The notes under the pieces: generated by a model
Database searches by the model: none
The model's input: only the letters and a program-made list of their open reading frames with translations
Told to the model about the DNA's origin: nothing
Program-made: the position numbers and the translations under genes
From: Desulfobacteraceae bacterium
GTDB taxonomy: Bacteria; Desulfobacterota; Desulfobacteria; Desulfobacterales; Desulfobacteraceae
Assembly (NCBI GenBank): GCA_024225895.1
Contig: JAAEMC010000150.1
Location: forward strand, 1-12,690
Length of the DNA: 12,690 nucleotides
Direction: 5' to 3'
In this document: in pieces, positions 1 to 7,640 of the stretch
Layout: each line of letters starts with the position of its first letter
Position numbering within the stretch: position 1 is the first letter of the stretch

Positions 1-153
1 TAATTGATCAGATCCGGGAATTTCAAAGGAATGCGGGGCAAAATTTAAAAGGGTAGTGGCAGATAAGGTCTTTGTGTCATCACAATATGAATTCTGAGGA
101 CTTGTGAATGTTAAAAGTATTAAAAGAAATGACCCTGCTAGTCTTGTAAACAT
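1..153 (-). CDS. N-terminus of a secreted protein, probably a periplasmic solute-binding protein (partial, cut by window edge)
   Basis: A 51-codon reading frame starts at ATG 153-151 and stays open to the first base of the window, so the gene continues outside. Its first residues (MFTRLAGSFLLILLTF) are a short basic end plus a hydrophobic core, which is a Sec signal peptide, with probable cleavage near SYC-DD. There is no lipobox before the cysteine. The mature start contains TLLNFAPHSFEIPG, which resembles the first beta strand of family 3 extracellular solute-binding proteins. The start is supported by GGAGG (plus-strand CCTCC 157-161) just upstream. The preceding gene on the strand is the C-terminal remnant of a similar binding protein, so these may be tandem paralogues. 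The secretion signal is seen; the family is an inference from few residues. Confidence 0.6.
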   Translation of the reverse strand, partial: MFTRLAGSFLLILLTFTSPQNSYCDDTKTLSATTLLNFAPHSFEIPGSDQL

Positions 154-231
154 TTTCCTCCATGGTGAATCATACGTTAAAGTTTCGTGTAAAACTATTA
201 TGCTGTAAATGAATAATAAAGTATTAAACTT
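154..231 (-). other. AT-rich intergenic spacer before the secreted protein gene
   Basis: This short AT-rich spacer lies between the stop of the binding-protein remnant and the start of the gene at 153. A TATGAT hexamer is present on the minus strand (plus 169-174), about 16 nt before the start codon, but no good -35 box lies 16-18 nt from it, so I do not call a promoter. No hairpin terminator is evident. Confidence 0.3.
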
Positions 232-618
232 TTATTTCAGATACTTATCTTGAATTTTTTGAATTGTTCCATCTGAATGTATTTCTCTAAGTATCTTTGT
301 CATTCTCTTAACTATAATTTCTTTATCTTTAATCGCTGCTGCTTTTGATATAATTAAATATGCTCCCCTTGCTTTCGTAACAGGCTGTGGAAGCGGTATA
401 ATTTGTCCTATTAATTTCTTTTTCTTTAATTGATATTGAGTAAGAAGTAAATTATCAACAAACAATTCAAACCTATTTGACATTGCTAGATCAACAAGAT
501 TTGAAGATATTTCTACCACTGAAATTTTCCCTTCTTTTACGGCTTGATCAAACTCATCGCTAATCGCTAACCCCCTGTTTTTCCCGAAAGATTTACCATA
601 CAGTAATTCCGGGGACAC
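232..618 (-). pseudogene. C-terminal remnant of a family 3 extracellular solute-binding protein
   Basis: The 128-residue reading frame matches only the second half of a periplasmic amino-acid-type solute-binding protein (SBP_bac_3). It has a LYGKSFGKNRG strand, an EFDQAVKEGKISVVEISS region, a FELFVDNLLL segment equivalent to the conserved 'G-r-D-lvv-D' stretch, and a C-terminus ending DGTIQKIQDKYLK, the usual final helix of the family. Full-length members are about 250 residues with a signal peptide, and both the signal peptide and the first lobe are missing here. The apparent GTG start (618-616) lies inside the left arm of an inverted repeat (610-631), has no Shine-Dalgarno sequence, and an in-frame TAA sits only a few codons upstream (628-630). 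The gene therefore looks truncated by the repeat insertion or a rearrangement, and is unlikely to make a functional protein. The region is more AT-rich than the operon beside it. Confidence 0.7.
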
Positions 619-686
619 GATACTTAATTATGAATTCAAGTTGACCAGATCCTTTATTTTTATCAATAATTAAGTTCATGTCCCCG
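610..686. repeat. REP-like imperfect inverted repeat with GGGGACA ends
   Basis: The left arm at 610-631 begins CGGGGACACGATACTTAAT. The reverse complement of 666-686 begins CGGGGACATGAACTTAAT. The arms share about 20 aligned bases with one mismatch and one single-base indel, and are separated by 34 nt of AT-rich sequence (632-665). Paired palindromic elements with GGGGACA ends are typical of REP-like elements mobilised by RAYT/Y1 (IS200-like) transposases; that family assignment is from general knowledge and no transposase is present here. The element marks the exact point where the solute-binding protein remnant begins. Confidence 0.65.
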
Positions 687-758
687 TAATTTATGTATGA
701 AATTTATTATAGAGGCTGTACAGCTCTGGAGACGGGCAGACATGAAGGTTAGAATAAA

Positions 759-796
759 GAAAGCCGCGGGCGTTCAATAAAATACCCGCGGCTTTC
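759..796 (-). terminator. Intrinsic terminator of the catabolic operon
   Basis: A perfect 12-bp inverted repeat (GAAAGCCGCGGG at 759-770 against CCCGCGGCTTTC at 785-796) encloses a 14-nt AT-rich loop. On the minus strand the hairpin is followed by a T-rich run (TTTATTCTA, plus 750-758). It starts about 28 nt after the stop codon of the last operon gene, which is the expected place for a Rho-independent terminator. The stem contains a GC-rich core with A:T closing pairs, so it could also slow transcription arriving from the other side, although a T tract is obvious only in the minus-strand direction. Confidence 0.88.
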
Positions 797-823
797 CGGT
801 CGTAATAGAGAAAAGAATATAGA

Positions 824-2824
824 TTAAATTTCCATGGCAGACAAAAAGCCTCCATGTATGGCGTCATTGATTTTACCGGGTTTAATGCTGTCCCCGATGA
901 CGGAAAAGGGGATGGAAAGTTTTTCCACTTCCTTTTCCAGAGTGTTGTAGGCCACGGCACCCGAGGCCATGATCACATTGTCAAAGGCCTGGCTTTCGGT
1001 TTCACCACCGGTTTCATAGGTAACGGTGCCCTCTTTTATGGAGAGTACTTTGGCGCTGGTTTTCACCTTGATCCCGTACCGTTTCAGGTTACTCATCAGA
1101 ATCCATTTGGTGGATTTGCCAACATCCTGTCCTGCCTTTTCCAGCATTTCAAAAACCGTGACCCTGGATGTTCCATTGAACATATAATGTTTGAGACGTT
1201 CCTGGGATAATTCATCATAGGTCATCAGAAAATGAAGCATTTGAGGAGTAAGGGTCCCTTTCTGGGCAACAAACAATGCAGTTTCAAGCCCTACAGCCCC
1301 GCCACCGATGACGGCAACATTTTTTCCCACAAAGGGGCTGTCTTTTAACACATCCCAGGAGGAGAGGACATCCGGGTTCTTTGCCCCGTCAATTGGTGGT
1401 ACAAAAGGCTTTGCACCCTGGGCAATGACCACGTGTTCAGGCGCTTTATCCTTGATCATCTGGGTGGTGATTTCGGTATTCAAATGAACCGGGACATCAT
1501 ATTTTTTGAGCATGGCCCGGTAGTATCTTAAATATTCCAGGATTTCCTGTTTGTGGGGCGGCGCCGCTGCAAGCCAGATCTGGCCGCCGATATCACTGTC
1601 TTTTTCATAGACATCCACATCATGGCCCCGGCGCGTAAGAATAATGGCCGCTTCCATGCCGGCCACTCCTGCCCCTACCACCAGGACCTTTTTTGGGGTA
1701 TCGGTTTTTACAATGGGACGTTCGCCTTCAAAGCCGGCTCTTGCATTTCCGATACAGGATACCGGTCTGCCGGAAAAGATCTCATCAGTGCATCCTTGGG
1801 AGCAGGCTACACAGGGTCTTATTTCTTCGGGTTTTCCCGCTTTTGCCTTTTCAGGCCAGAAAGGATCGGCAATGAGGACCCGGCCAAGATTTACCATGTC
1901 TGCCATGCCGTCTTTAAGGATTTGCTCGGCATGATCCGGGGTGGCGATCCTGTTGGAAGCCATTACCGGAACAGATACTGCCTGTTTTATATTCATTGCA
2001 AGATAGGAAAAACCGCTTCTTGGCAAATCCATGGGAAGCTGGGGCACGCGGGATTCGTGCCACCCTCCGGTTACATTGATGATATTCACCCCGGCATTTT
2101 CATAAACCTGGGCAATTTGCGGGGTCTCGGCATCTGTGGTGCTGCCTTCTACAAAATCGTTGCCTGCCATCCGGATACCCACAGGGAAATCCTCTCCCAC
2201 TAATTTTCTGACCAGCTCAATGGTCTCTTTGGGAAAGCGGGCCCTGTTTTCAAAGCTGCCGCCGTATTCATCAGTTCTCTGATTTTTCAAAGGAGATAAG
2301 AACTGTGTAATCAGATACCCGGCAGACCCGATAATCTCCACACCTTCAAACCCGGCTTCCGTTGCTCTTGCTGCGGCATCGGCAAAAGCCTGCTGCACGC
2401 CTTTGATATCCTCAAGCGTCATCTCCTTGGGTGTGGTCTTGGAATAATTTGAAAAAATGGGGGATGGCGCCATGGGGGTTTTGTTATCGATCAGAAAGGG
2501 ATTGGCATAGGCCCCGGCATGGAATAATTGCACCCAGGGGCTTGCCCCATGGGATTTGATCATGTCTGCGGCTTTTTTAAAATCCGGGATGGCTTCATCC
2601 TTTGCCAGGGACAGGGCCATAATCCCGGACCCCAGAAAGTCGATGCCCACAGGACCGATGGTAACAATCCCGGCCCCGCCTTTAGCGATTTCATTGTAAA
2701 AATTATAATATTTATCATTGAACTTGCTGTCATAGGAATACAACAGCCCCAGTGACGGATAAGCAATCCGGTTTTTGATTTCCTGTTTATTAATCTTGAT
2801 GGGGCTGAATAGATTGTTGTACAT
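824..2824 (-). CDS. 2,4-dienoyl-CoA reductase-like FMN/FAD/4Fe-4S oxidoreductase (old yellow enzyme family)
   Basis: This 666-residue protein has the full three-part layout of E. coli FadH (about 670 residues). An N-terminal FMN-binding TIM barrel (about 1-330) is followed by a 4Fe-4S site with spacing C-x2-C-x3-C-x11-C (Cys338, 341, 345, 357), then FAD- and NAD(P)-binding Rossmann motifs (VVGAGVAGMEAA from 382; VIGGGAVGLETA from 505). Tyr170 in GSAGYLI and His256 in GGWHESR align with the Tyr and His that act as proton donors in FadH. This favours an enoyl/dienoyl-CoA reductase over the related trimethylamine dehydrogenases. The likely reaction is NAD(P)H-dependent reduction of a 2,4-dienoyl-CoA in the cytoplasm. 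The start has a clear AAAGGAG eight bases upstream. It is the last gene of the operon, 91 nt after the acyl-CoA dehydrogenase, and would handle conjugated double bonds left in the acyl chain. A 2-enoate reductase role cannot be excluded. Confidence 0.88.
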   Translation of the reverse strand: MYNNLFSPIKINKQEIKNRIAYPSLGLLYSYDSKFNDKYYNFYNEIAKGGAGIVTIGPVGIDFLGSGIMALSLAKDEAIPDFKKAADMIKSHGASPWVQLFHAGAYANPFLIDNKTPMAPSPIFSNYSKTTPKEMTLEDIKGVQQAFADAAARATEAGFEGVEIIGSAGYLITQFLSPLKNQRTDEYGGSFENRARFPKETIELVRKLVGEDFPVGIRMAGNDFVEGSTTDAETPQIAQVYENAGVNIINVTGGWHESRVPQLPMDLPRSGFSYLAMNIKQAVSVPVMASNRIATPDHAEQILKDGMADMVNLGRVLIADPFWPEKAKAGKPEEIRPCVACSQGCTDEIFSGRPVSCIGNARAGFEGERPIVKTDTPKKVLVVGAGVAGMEAAIILTRRGHDVDVYEKDSDIGGQIWLAAAPPHKQEILEYLRYYRAMLKKYDVPVHLNTEITTQMIKDKAPEHVVIAQGAKPFVPPIDGAKNPDVLSSWDVLKDSPFVGKNVAVIGGGAVGLETALFVAQKGTLTPQMLHFLMTYDELSQERLKHYMFNGTSRVTVFEMLEKAGQDVGKSTKWILMSNLKRYGIKVKTSAKVLSIKEGTVTYETGGETESQAFDNVIMASGAVAYNTLEKEVEKLSIPFSVIGDSIKPGKINDAIHGGFLSAMEI

Positions 2825-2915
2825 ATTTTCTCCTTTGGTGATACGGGTGGACGCACAAGCCCGCCCTTACATTATTCTACCGGACCCGCCGGCCCGTCTG
2901 CTTCAAAATCAAGGT

Positions 2916-4067
2916 TTATAAGCCGCTGAAATTAGCAATCACATCACTCATTACTTCATTGGCACCGCCGCCAATGGCCATTAGGCGGCAATCCCTGTAC
3001 ATTCGTGAAATCCTTGTCTCATTCATCAATCCCATGCCGCCATGAATCTGGAGGCAGCCGTCAGCCACCTGGGTGAGCAGTTCCCCGCCTTTGAGCTTTG
3101 CCATGGAAATTTCTTTAGATGCATCCTGGCCGGCCATTTTCATTCTCACGATATGGTAGGTGAGCTGCTGCAAGCACTCGATCTCGGTCAGCCAACCGGC
3201 AATACGGTGGCGGATCACCTGTTTTTTAATCAGGGGTTTGCCAAAGACAATCCTGTTTTTGGCATATTCCACGGCAAGGTCAATCATGCGCCTGGACCAG
3301 ACATAGGCCATGGGAATGATGGAAAAACGTTCATGCTGGAACTGCATCATCTGGTGGATAAAGCCTTCCCCTTCCACACCAATGAGATTTTTGGCCGGAA
3401 CTTTCATATCATCAAAAAAGAGTTCAGCCGTATCCGAGCTTCTCATGCCCAGCTTGTCCAGTTTTTTGCTGATACTGAAACCGGGCAGGTCTGTGGGCAC
3501 TGCAAAAAGAGAATAACTGTGGTAGCCGGGGTCATCGCTGGTCCTGGCCAGAAGGGTTAAAAAATCAGCCTGGGTACCATTGGTAATAAAGGTTTTTGAC
3601 CCGTTGATGACATAATGGTCCCCTTCTTTTTTGGCAAAAGTCTTCAAAGCGGCCACATCTGAGCCCGCATCCGGCTCAGTTACGGCAATAGCCGCCACCA
3701 TATCCCCTTTCAGGGCAGGTTTCAAATAGGTTTCTTTAAGATAATCAGAGCCGAAATCATTTATTGCCGGGGTGGCCATATTGCTCTGGACGGCCATGGC
3801 CATGGGAACACCGCCGCAGTCAATCCTGGCGCATTCTTCGAGTACCACCACCTCATGCCAGTAATCCAGGTCTTCTCCGCCCCATTTTTCAGGGTAGCGG
3901 ATGCCTAAAAAACCGAGTTCCCCCATTTTTTTAAAAATATCATGGAGAGGTGCGATACCCTTTTCTTCCCACTCATCCACATGGGGATTTATCTCTTTGT
4001 TCACAAAATCCCGGACAGCTTTTCGCACCAGGTCGTGTTCCTTGTTAAAATATAACGATTTGGCCAT
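2916..4067 (-). CDS. Acyl-CoA dehydrogenase (LCAD/isovaleryl-type catalytic layout)
   Basis: A complete FAD-dependent acyl-CoA dehydrogenase of 383 residues, the normal family length. Both family signatures are present: AVTEPDAGSD (128-137) and QIHGGMGLMNETRISRMYRD (340-359). At the position where short- and medium-chain enzymes carry the catalytic Glu (YEGT), this protein has GGGANEV (366-372). A Glu lies instead in QHERF (Glu246), which corresponds to the helix-G Glu used by long-chain and isovaleryl-CoA dehydrogenases. It should introduce the alpha,beta double bond into an acyl-CoA and pass electrons to ETF, which is not encoded here. In the atu analogy it occupies the citronellyl-CoA dehydrogenase (AtuD) slot. 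The ATG follows AAGGAT closely and sits 32 nt after the ligase gene. The family is certain; the substrate is not. Confidence 0.93.
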   Translation of the reverse strand: MAKSLYFNKEHDLVRKAVRDFVNKEINPHVDEWEEKGIAPLHDIFKKMGELGFLGIRYPEKWGGEDLDYWHEVVVLEECARIDCGGVPMAMAVQSNMATPAINDFGSDYLKETYLKPALKGDMVAAIAVTEPDAGSDVAALKTFAKKEGDHYVINGSKTFITNGTQADFLTLLARTSDDPGYHSYSLFAVPTDLPGFSISKKLDKLGMRSSDTAELFFDDMKVPAKNLIGVEGEGFIHQMMQFQHERFSIIPMAYVWSRRMIDLAVEYAKNRIVFGKPLIKKQVIRHRIAGWLTEIECLQQLTYHIVRMKMAGQDASKEISMAKLKGGELLTQVADGCLQIHGGMGLMNETRISRMYRDCRLMAIGGGANEVMSDVIANFSGL

Positions 4068-4099
4068 TGGTTATCCTTAAAGTAAGGGTTGTTTTTAAA

Positions 4100-5857
4100 T
4101 TATGATACTGCTGTTTTTTCCATTTCCGCTGCCCGAAGATCCTTCCGAAGCACCTTTCCCACATTTGTTTTGGGCAATTCATCAATAAATTCCACCTGGG
4201 TGGGCAGTTTGTAAACAGCCAGTTTTTCTTTGCAATAGTCAATTATCTCCTGTTCTGTTGCATTCTTTCCTTTGCCTAAAACCACAAAAGCCTTGATCTG
4301 CTCGCCCCTTGAAGGATGGGGAATACCCACAGCACAGGCCTCCTGGACCTTGGGATGTTCGAACAATACCTCATCAATATCCCTTGGATAGACATTATAT
4401 CCACCGGAGATGATCATGTCTTTTATCCGGTCTACAATAAAAAAGTAGCCGTCTTCATCCATATAAGCGATGTCGCCGGTGTGCAGCCACCCGTCAATGA
4501 TAGTTTTATCCGTTTCCTCAGGCATATTCAGGTATTCTCTCATGACCTGGGGGCCTTTGATGACCATCTCACCGGGCTCGCCCATGGGCAGTTCTTTTTT
4601 AGGATCATCTAAATCCACAATCCGGCACTCGGTATCTGGCAGGGGAATACCAATGCTGCCCACTTTTCTTTCCCCGTTTTCAAAGGGGTTAACATGGGTG
4701 GCCGGGCAGGATTCGGTCATGCCGAATGCTTCGATAATCGTGGAACCGGTCTTTTCCTCAAATCCTTTTATCACCTCCACAGGCAACGGCGCACTGCCGG
4801 AAACACAAGCCTTGATGGAGGAAAGATCTGCCTTGCCTACCCTGGGATGGTTTAAAATCCCAATGAACATGGTGGGTACCAATGGGGCAAACGTGGGCTT
4901 AAATTTTTCCATTGCGTCCAAAAGCTCTTCCGGATAAGGCTTTGGTACCAGGATATTGGACCAGCCCTTATATATCGCTACATTCATGGACACTGTCAGC
5001 CCCATGACATGGAAAAAGGGCAATGCCCCTATCATCACCTCATCTGTCTTGTTCTTAAATCCGGGAAGCCAATTGTCGAGCTGCTGAACCTGTCGGCTTA
5101 AATTCCCGTGGGTTAACACAGCTCCTTTAGATACGCCGGTGGTGCCGCCGGTATACTGGTACATTGCCACATCTTCAAAGGCAACTTTCACAGGCGCCAG
5201 TACTTTGCCTTTGTACTGCTTCATAATCTGTTTGAAGTTATAAACCTCAAAAGAAGGCTTCACATCGGCAGCCAGTTTCTTTTTTTTAGCAACCAGGGGA
5301 AAAAGCAAATTTTTAGGAAAAGGCAAATAATCACCTATGGAGGTGATGACAATGCTTTTAATTTTGGTTTTGGGCCGCAGGTCGATCATCCGGTTGCCCA
5401 AAAGATCAAGGGTAATCAAATGGGTTGACCCTGAATCATTGAACTGGTGCAGTAATTCTCTGTCTGAATACAAAGGATTGTTCATTACGGCAATGGCACC
5501 AATGCGAATTATGGCGTAAAACGCTACCGGACAAGGGATCACATTGGGTAAAAGAATGGCTACACTGTCACCTTTTTTTATGCCCTGATCCTGGAGGAAA
5601 GCAGCAAACCGGTTGACCATGTCATTGAATTGCCTGAAAGAAATTTTGTATCCCATGAAAATAAAGGCTGTGTTCTCCGGTATTTTTTGGGCATTCTTTT
5701 CCAGGGATTCAGACAAAAGGATGTTTTCGAAATCAACAAATTCCGGTACCCCATCATCATAAAAATTAAGCCAGGGTTTGTCTTTGTAAGTTGGTTTTGT
5801 GTTCAATGGCGGCTCCTTTCCCTTGGGTTGATATCCGTTTAAACTATTTTCAGGCAC
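4100..5857 (-). CDS. AMP-forming acyl-CoA ligase (FadD-like long/medium-chain acyl-CoA synthetase)
   Basis: This ANL-superfamily adenylating enzyme activates a free carboxylic acid to its CoA thioester via an acyl-AMP. Visible motifs are the phosphate loop YTGGTTGVSKG (235-245), the GMTES motif (379-383), HTGD (459-462), DRIKD with the hinge region (476-480), and the C-terminal catalytic Lys568 in NVGKVLRK. The N-terminal PWLNFYDDGVPEF matches the FadD group. Length is 585 residues from GTG 5857-5855, which follows AAAGG and lies 11 nt after the AtuA stop. A TTG at 5806-5804 with a better Shine-Dalgarno (AAAGGAG, plus 5813-5819, 6-nt spacer) would give 568 residues and an N-terminus closer to FadD, so the start is uncertain. 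It fills the role of AtuH-like ligases, feeding the substrate acid into the pathway. Confidence 0.92.
   Translation of the reverse strand: MPENSLNGYQPKGKEPPLNTKPTYKDKPWLNFYDDGVPEFVDFENILLSESLEKNAQKIPENTAFIFMGYKISFRQFNDMVNRFAAFLQDQGIKKGDSVAILLPNVIPCPVAFYAIIRIGAIAVMNNPLYSDRELLHQFNDSGSTHLITLDLLGNRMIDLRPKTKIKSIVITSIGDYLPFPKNLLFPLVAKKKKLAADVKPSFEVYNFKQIMKQYKGKVLAPVKVAFEDVAMYQYTGGTTGVSKGAVLTHGNLSRQVQQLDNWLPGFKNKTDEVMIGALPFFHVMGLTVSMNVAIYKGWSNILVPKPYPEELLDAMEKFKPTFAPLVPTMFIGILNHPRVGKADLSSIKACVSGSAPLPVEVIKGFEEKTGSTIIEAFGMTESCPATHVNPFENGERKVGSIGIPLPDTECRIVDLDDPKKELPMGEPGEMVIKGPQVMREYLNMPEETDKTIIDGWLHTGDIAYMDEDGYFFIVDRIKDMIISGGYNVYPRDIDEVLFEHPKVQEACAVGIPHPSRGEQIKAFVVLGKGKNATEQEIIDYCKEKLAVYKLPTQVEFIDELPKTNVGKVLRKDLRAAEMEKTAVS
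5813..5819 (-). promoter_or_regulatory. Shine-Dalgarno for an alternative TTG start of the acyl-CoA ligase
   Basis: AAAGGAG on the minus strand lies six bases before TTG 5806-5804, in frame with the ligase. It is a stronger match than the AAAGG before the GTG at 5857, so the protein may begin 17 codons later than annotated. Confidence 0.5.
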
Positions 5858-5868
5858 CTGAGGTACCT

Positions 5869-7638
5869 TTAAGATACCAGATTTTCCGGCACCATAATGA
5901 CTTTTGCCCTAAGATACTCGCCCAGGGTTTTGGCCTGGGGGTCGCTTCTCAAAGATGCGGCCACTCCGTCTTCCAACACCCCTTTGATATAAAAATTTAT
6001 AGCATAAAGATTGGGAAGCCGGTAGCGTTCTATTTCAAATTCTGCCATATCCGGCAGCAATTCTTTTAATTGTTCAATGGTTAGAAACCGGTCTAAATAA
6101 TCAAATCCTTCTCTGGTTTTGGCCCAGACGCCTAAATTGGCATTTCCGCCTTTATCCCCGGATCTTGTGGCAAAAAGTCTTCCAAAAGGGATCTCTTTTT
6201 TGGGGCCATCCACGGGAATTCCGGTTCCAGGCGCATCATCTTTTTTTGCGTTGGTGAAGCAAGGTTCTTTGTTATCACTATTGTCAAAGGCAAGATCAAT
6301 CATCTCGCCATCCATGACCACCTGTTGCTTGATCTGATCCAAAGTTATCAGGCACGGCCAGTGCAGGATGGCAGGCATTTCCCTGGAAGGGGGCGCGGTA
6401 AGGGTAAAGCCCGGGATGGATGAAAGCGCGGCTTCCACAATGGCTGCTGAAAAGCGTTTTCCCACCTTTTTCTGATCCTTGTCCATGACCGAAATCCGCA
6501 AGTATGAAAATGCCTCGTCATTGAGTACAGGATCAGGATGACCTGATTTGACCAAAGATACATCGACCCTGTCAAATTGATCTTTACCGCCCACAAGATC
6601 GAAGACTACCTCCTCAACAATCTTTGCCTTTTCTTCAATGTCCAGGCCGGTCAAGACAACAGTCATGCTGTTCTTAAATCCGAAAAGGGTATTGATACAG
6701 ACCTTGGTCTTGCCATTGGGCGGCTCTCCCTTGACATTTGTAACCTTTACCCTGTCAGTTGCGATCTGTTCCATATCCAGGGTATCAAATCTGACAGTGA
6801 CATCCGGGGTCAGATAATAGGGTTGTCTTATCTCGTACATCAGTTGCGCTGTGACAGTGCCCTTGGAAACCAGGCCGCCGGTGCCCTCATGCTTGGTAAT
6901 GATAAAATCACCATTGGCAAAAATCTGAGCAATGGGAAATCCCATGTTTTTATAGGATGGTATCTCATCCATAAATGAATAATTCCCGCCGGTTGCCTGG
7001 GTGCCGCACTCAATGATATGACCTGCGGCATATGCGCCTGCCAGGGCATCATAATCGTCTTTTTGCCAATCAAACTTCCAGGCGGCAGGACCTGAAACAA
7101 GGGCAGCATCGGCAATTCTACCGCCAACCACGATATCTGCTCCCATCTGCAAAGCCTTGGTAATGCCCTGGCCGCCCAGGTAAGCATTTGCGGTTAAAGG
7201 GGCTAACCCGGAATCTTTAAGAGGGGTATCCTTGTCCAAATGGGAAAAGGCCTGGCCGGCTTCCTGAAGATCTGAAAGCCTTGGCATCAAGTCATCACCC
7301 TCTATATAGGCAATTTTAGGGTCCAGGCCTAAAATTTTGGCAAGTTCGCTTAAGCCCTTGGCAAGTCCCTTTGGGTTGAGCCCGCCGGCATTGGAAACGA
7401 TTTTTATTCCCTTGTCCAGGCAGGTGCCCATGATCTGCTCCATCTGGGCTAAAAAAGTGGACGCATATCCCTTGTCCGGATCTTTAAGCTTCATCCGAAA
7501 TAACAGCGCCATGGTCAATTCTGCCAAATAATCGCCGGTGAGCACATCAATGGGGCCACCCTCTACTAATTCTCTGGCTGCAGAAAGCCTGTCCCCGAAA
7601 AATCCCGAACAATTAGCAACTATTAATTTTTCTTCCAT
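5869..7638 (-). CDS. AtuA-family protein (acyclic terpene utilisation, DUF1446)
   Basis: A full-length 589-residue member of the AtuA family. A large N-terminal DUF1446 domain (about 1-450) carries conserved glycine-rich stretches, SNAGGLNP (82-89), VGGRIADAAL (171-180) and ECGTQATGGNYSF (210-222). After a linker comes the small C-terminal AtuA-like domain (about 485-589) with its hallmark RSGDKGGNANLG (492-503). It has no signal peptide or membrane segment, so it is cytoplasmic. In Pseudomonas, atuA is required for growth on citronellol/geraniol-type terpenes, but its reaction is not established; family members commonly sit beside acyl-CoA carboxylases and crotonases. Here it lies between the hydratase (2 nt gap) and the ligase (11 nt gap). 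ATG 7638-7636 follows AGGA. It is the strongest marker that this is an atu-like rather than a plain leucine-degradation operon. The family is certain; the function is unknown. Confidence 0.92.
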   Translation of the reverse strand: MEEKLIVANCSGFFGDRLSAARELVEGGPIDVLTGDYLAELTMALLFRMKLKDPDKGYASTFLAQMEQIMGTCLDKGIKIVSNAGGLNPKGLAKGLSELAKILGLDPKIAYIEGDDLMPRLSDLQEAGQAFSHLDKDTPLKDSGLAPLTANAYLGGQGITKALQMGADIVVGGRIADAALVSGPAAWKFDWQKDDYDALAGAYAAGHIIECGTQATGGNYSFMDEIPSYKNMGFPIAQIFANGDFIITKHEGTGGLVSKGTVTAQLMYEIRQPYYLTPDVTVRFDTLDMEQIATDRVKVTNVKGEPPNGKTKVCINTLFGFKNSMTVVLTGLDIEEKAKIVEEVVFDLVGGKDQFDRVDVSLVKSGHPDPVLNDEAFSYLRISVMDKDQKKVGKRFSAAIVEAALSSIPGFTLTAPPSREMPAILHWPCLITLDQIKQQVVMDGEMIDLAFDNSDNKEPCFTNAKKDDAPGTGIPVDGPKKEIPFGRLFATRSGDKGGNANLGVWAKTREGFDYLDRFLTIEQLKELLPDMAEFEIERYRLPNLYAINFYIKGVLEDGVAASLRSDPQAKTLGEYLRAKVIMVPENLVS

Positions 7639-7640
7639 AT

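Noticed and set aside
711..727. Near-palindrome AGAGGCTGTACAGCTCT
   Set aside because: Downstream of the terminator, short, with a one-base bulge, and no gene start nearby for it to control; likely chance.
1553..2203. 216-codon plus-strand open frame
   Set aside because: It lies wholly inside the reductase gene on the opposite strand, shows no recognisable domain, and the minus-strand protein is complete with clear cofactor motifs.
2825..2915. GC-rich 91-nt gap between dehydrogenase and reductase genes, with possible weak hairpin (GGGCGG against CCACCC)
   Set aside because: The stem is short with a mismatch and no T tract; it is the largest gap in the operon but does not support a terminator or attenuator call.
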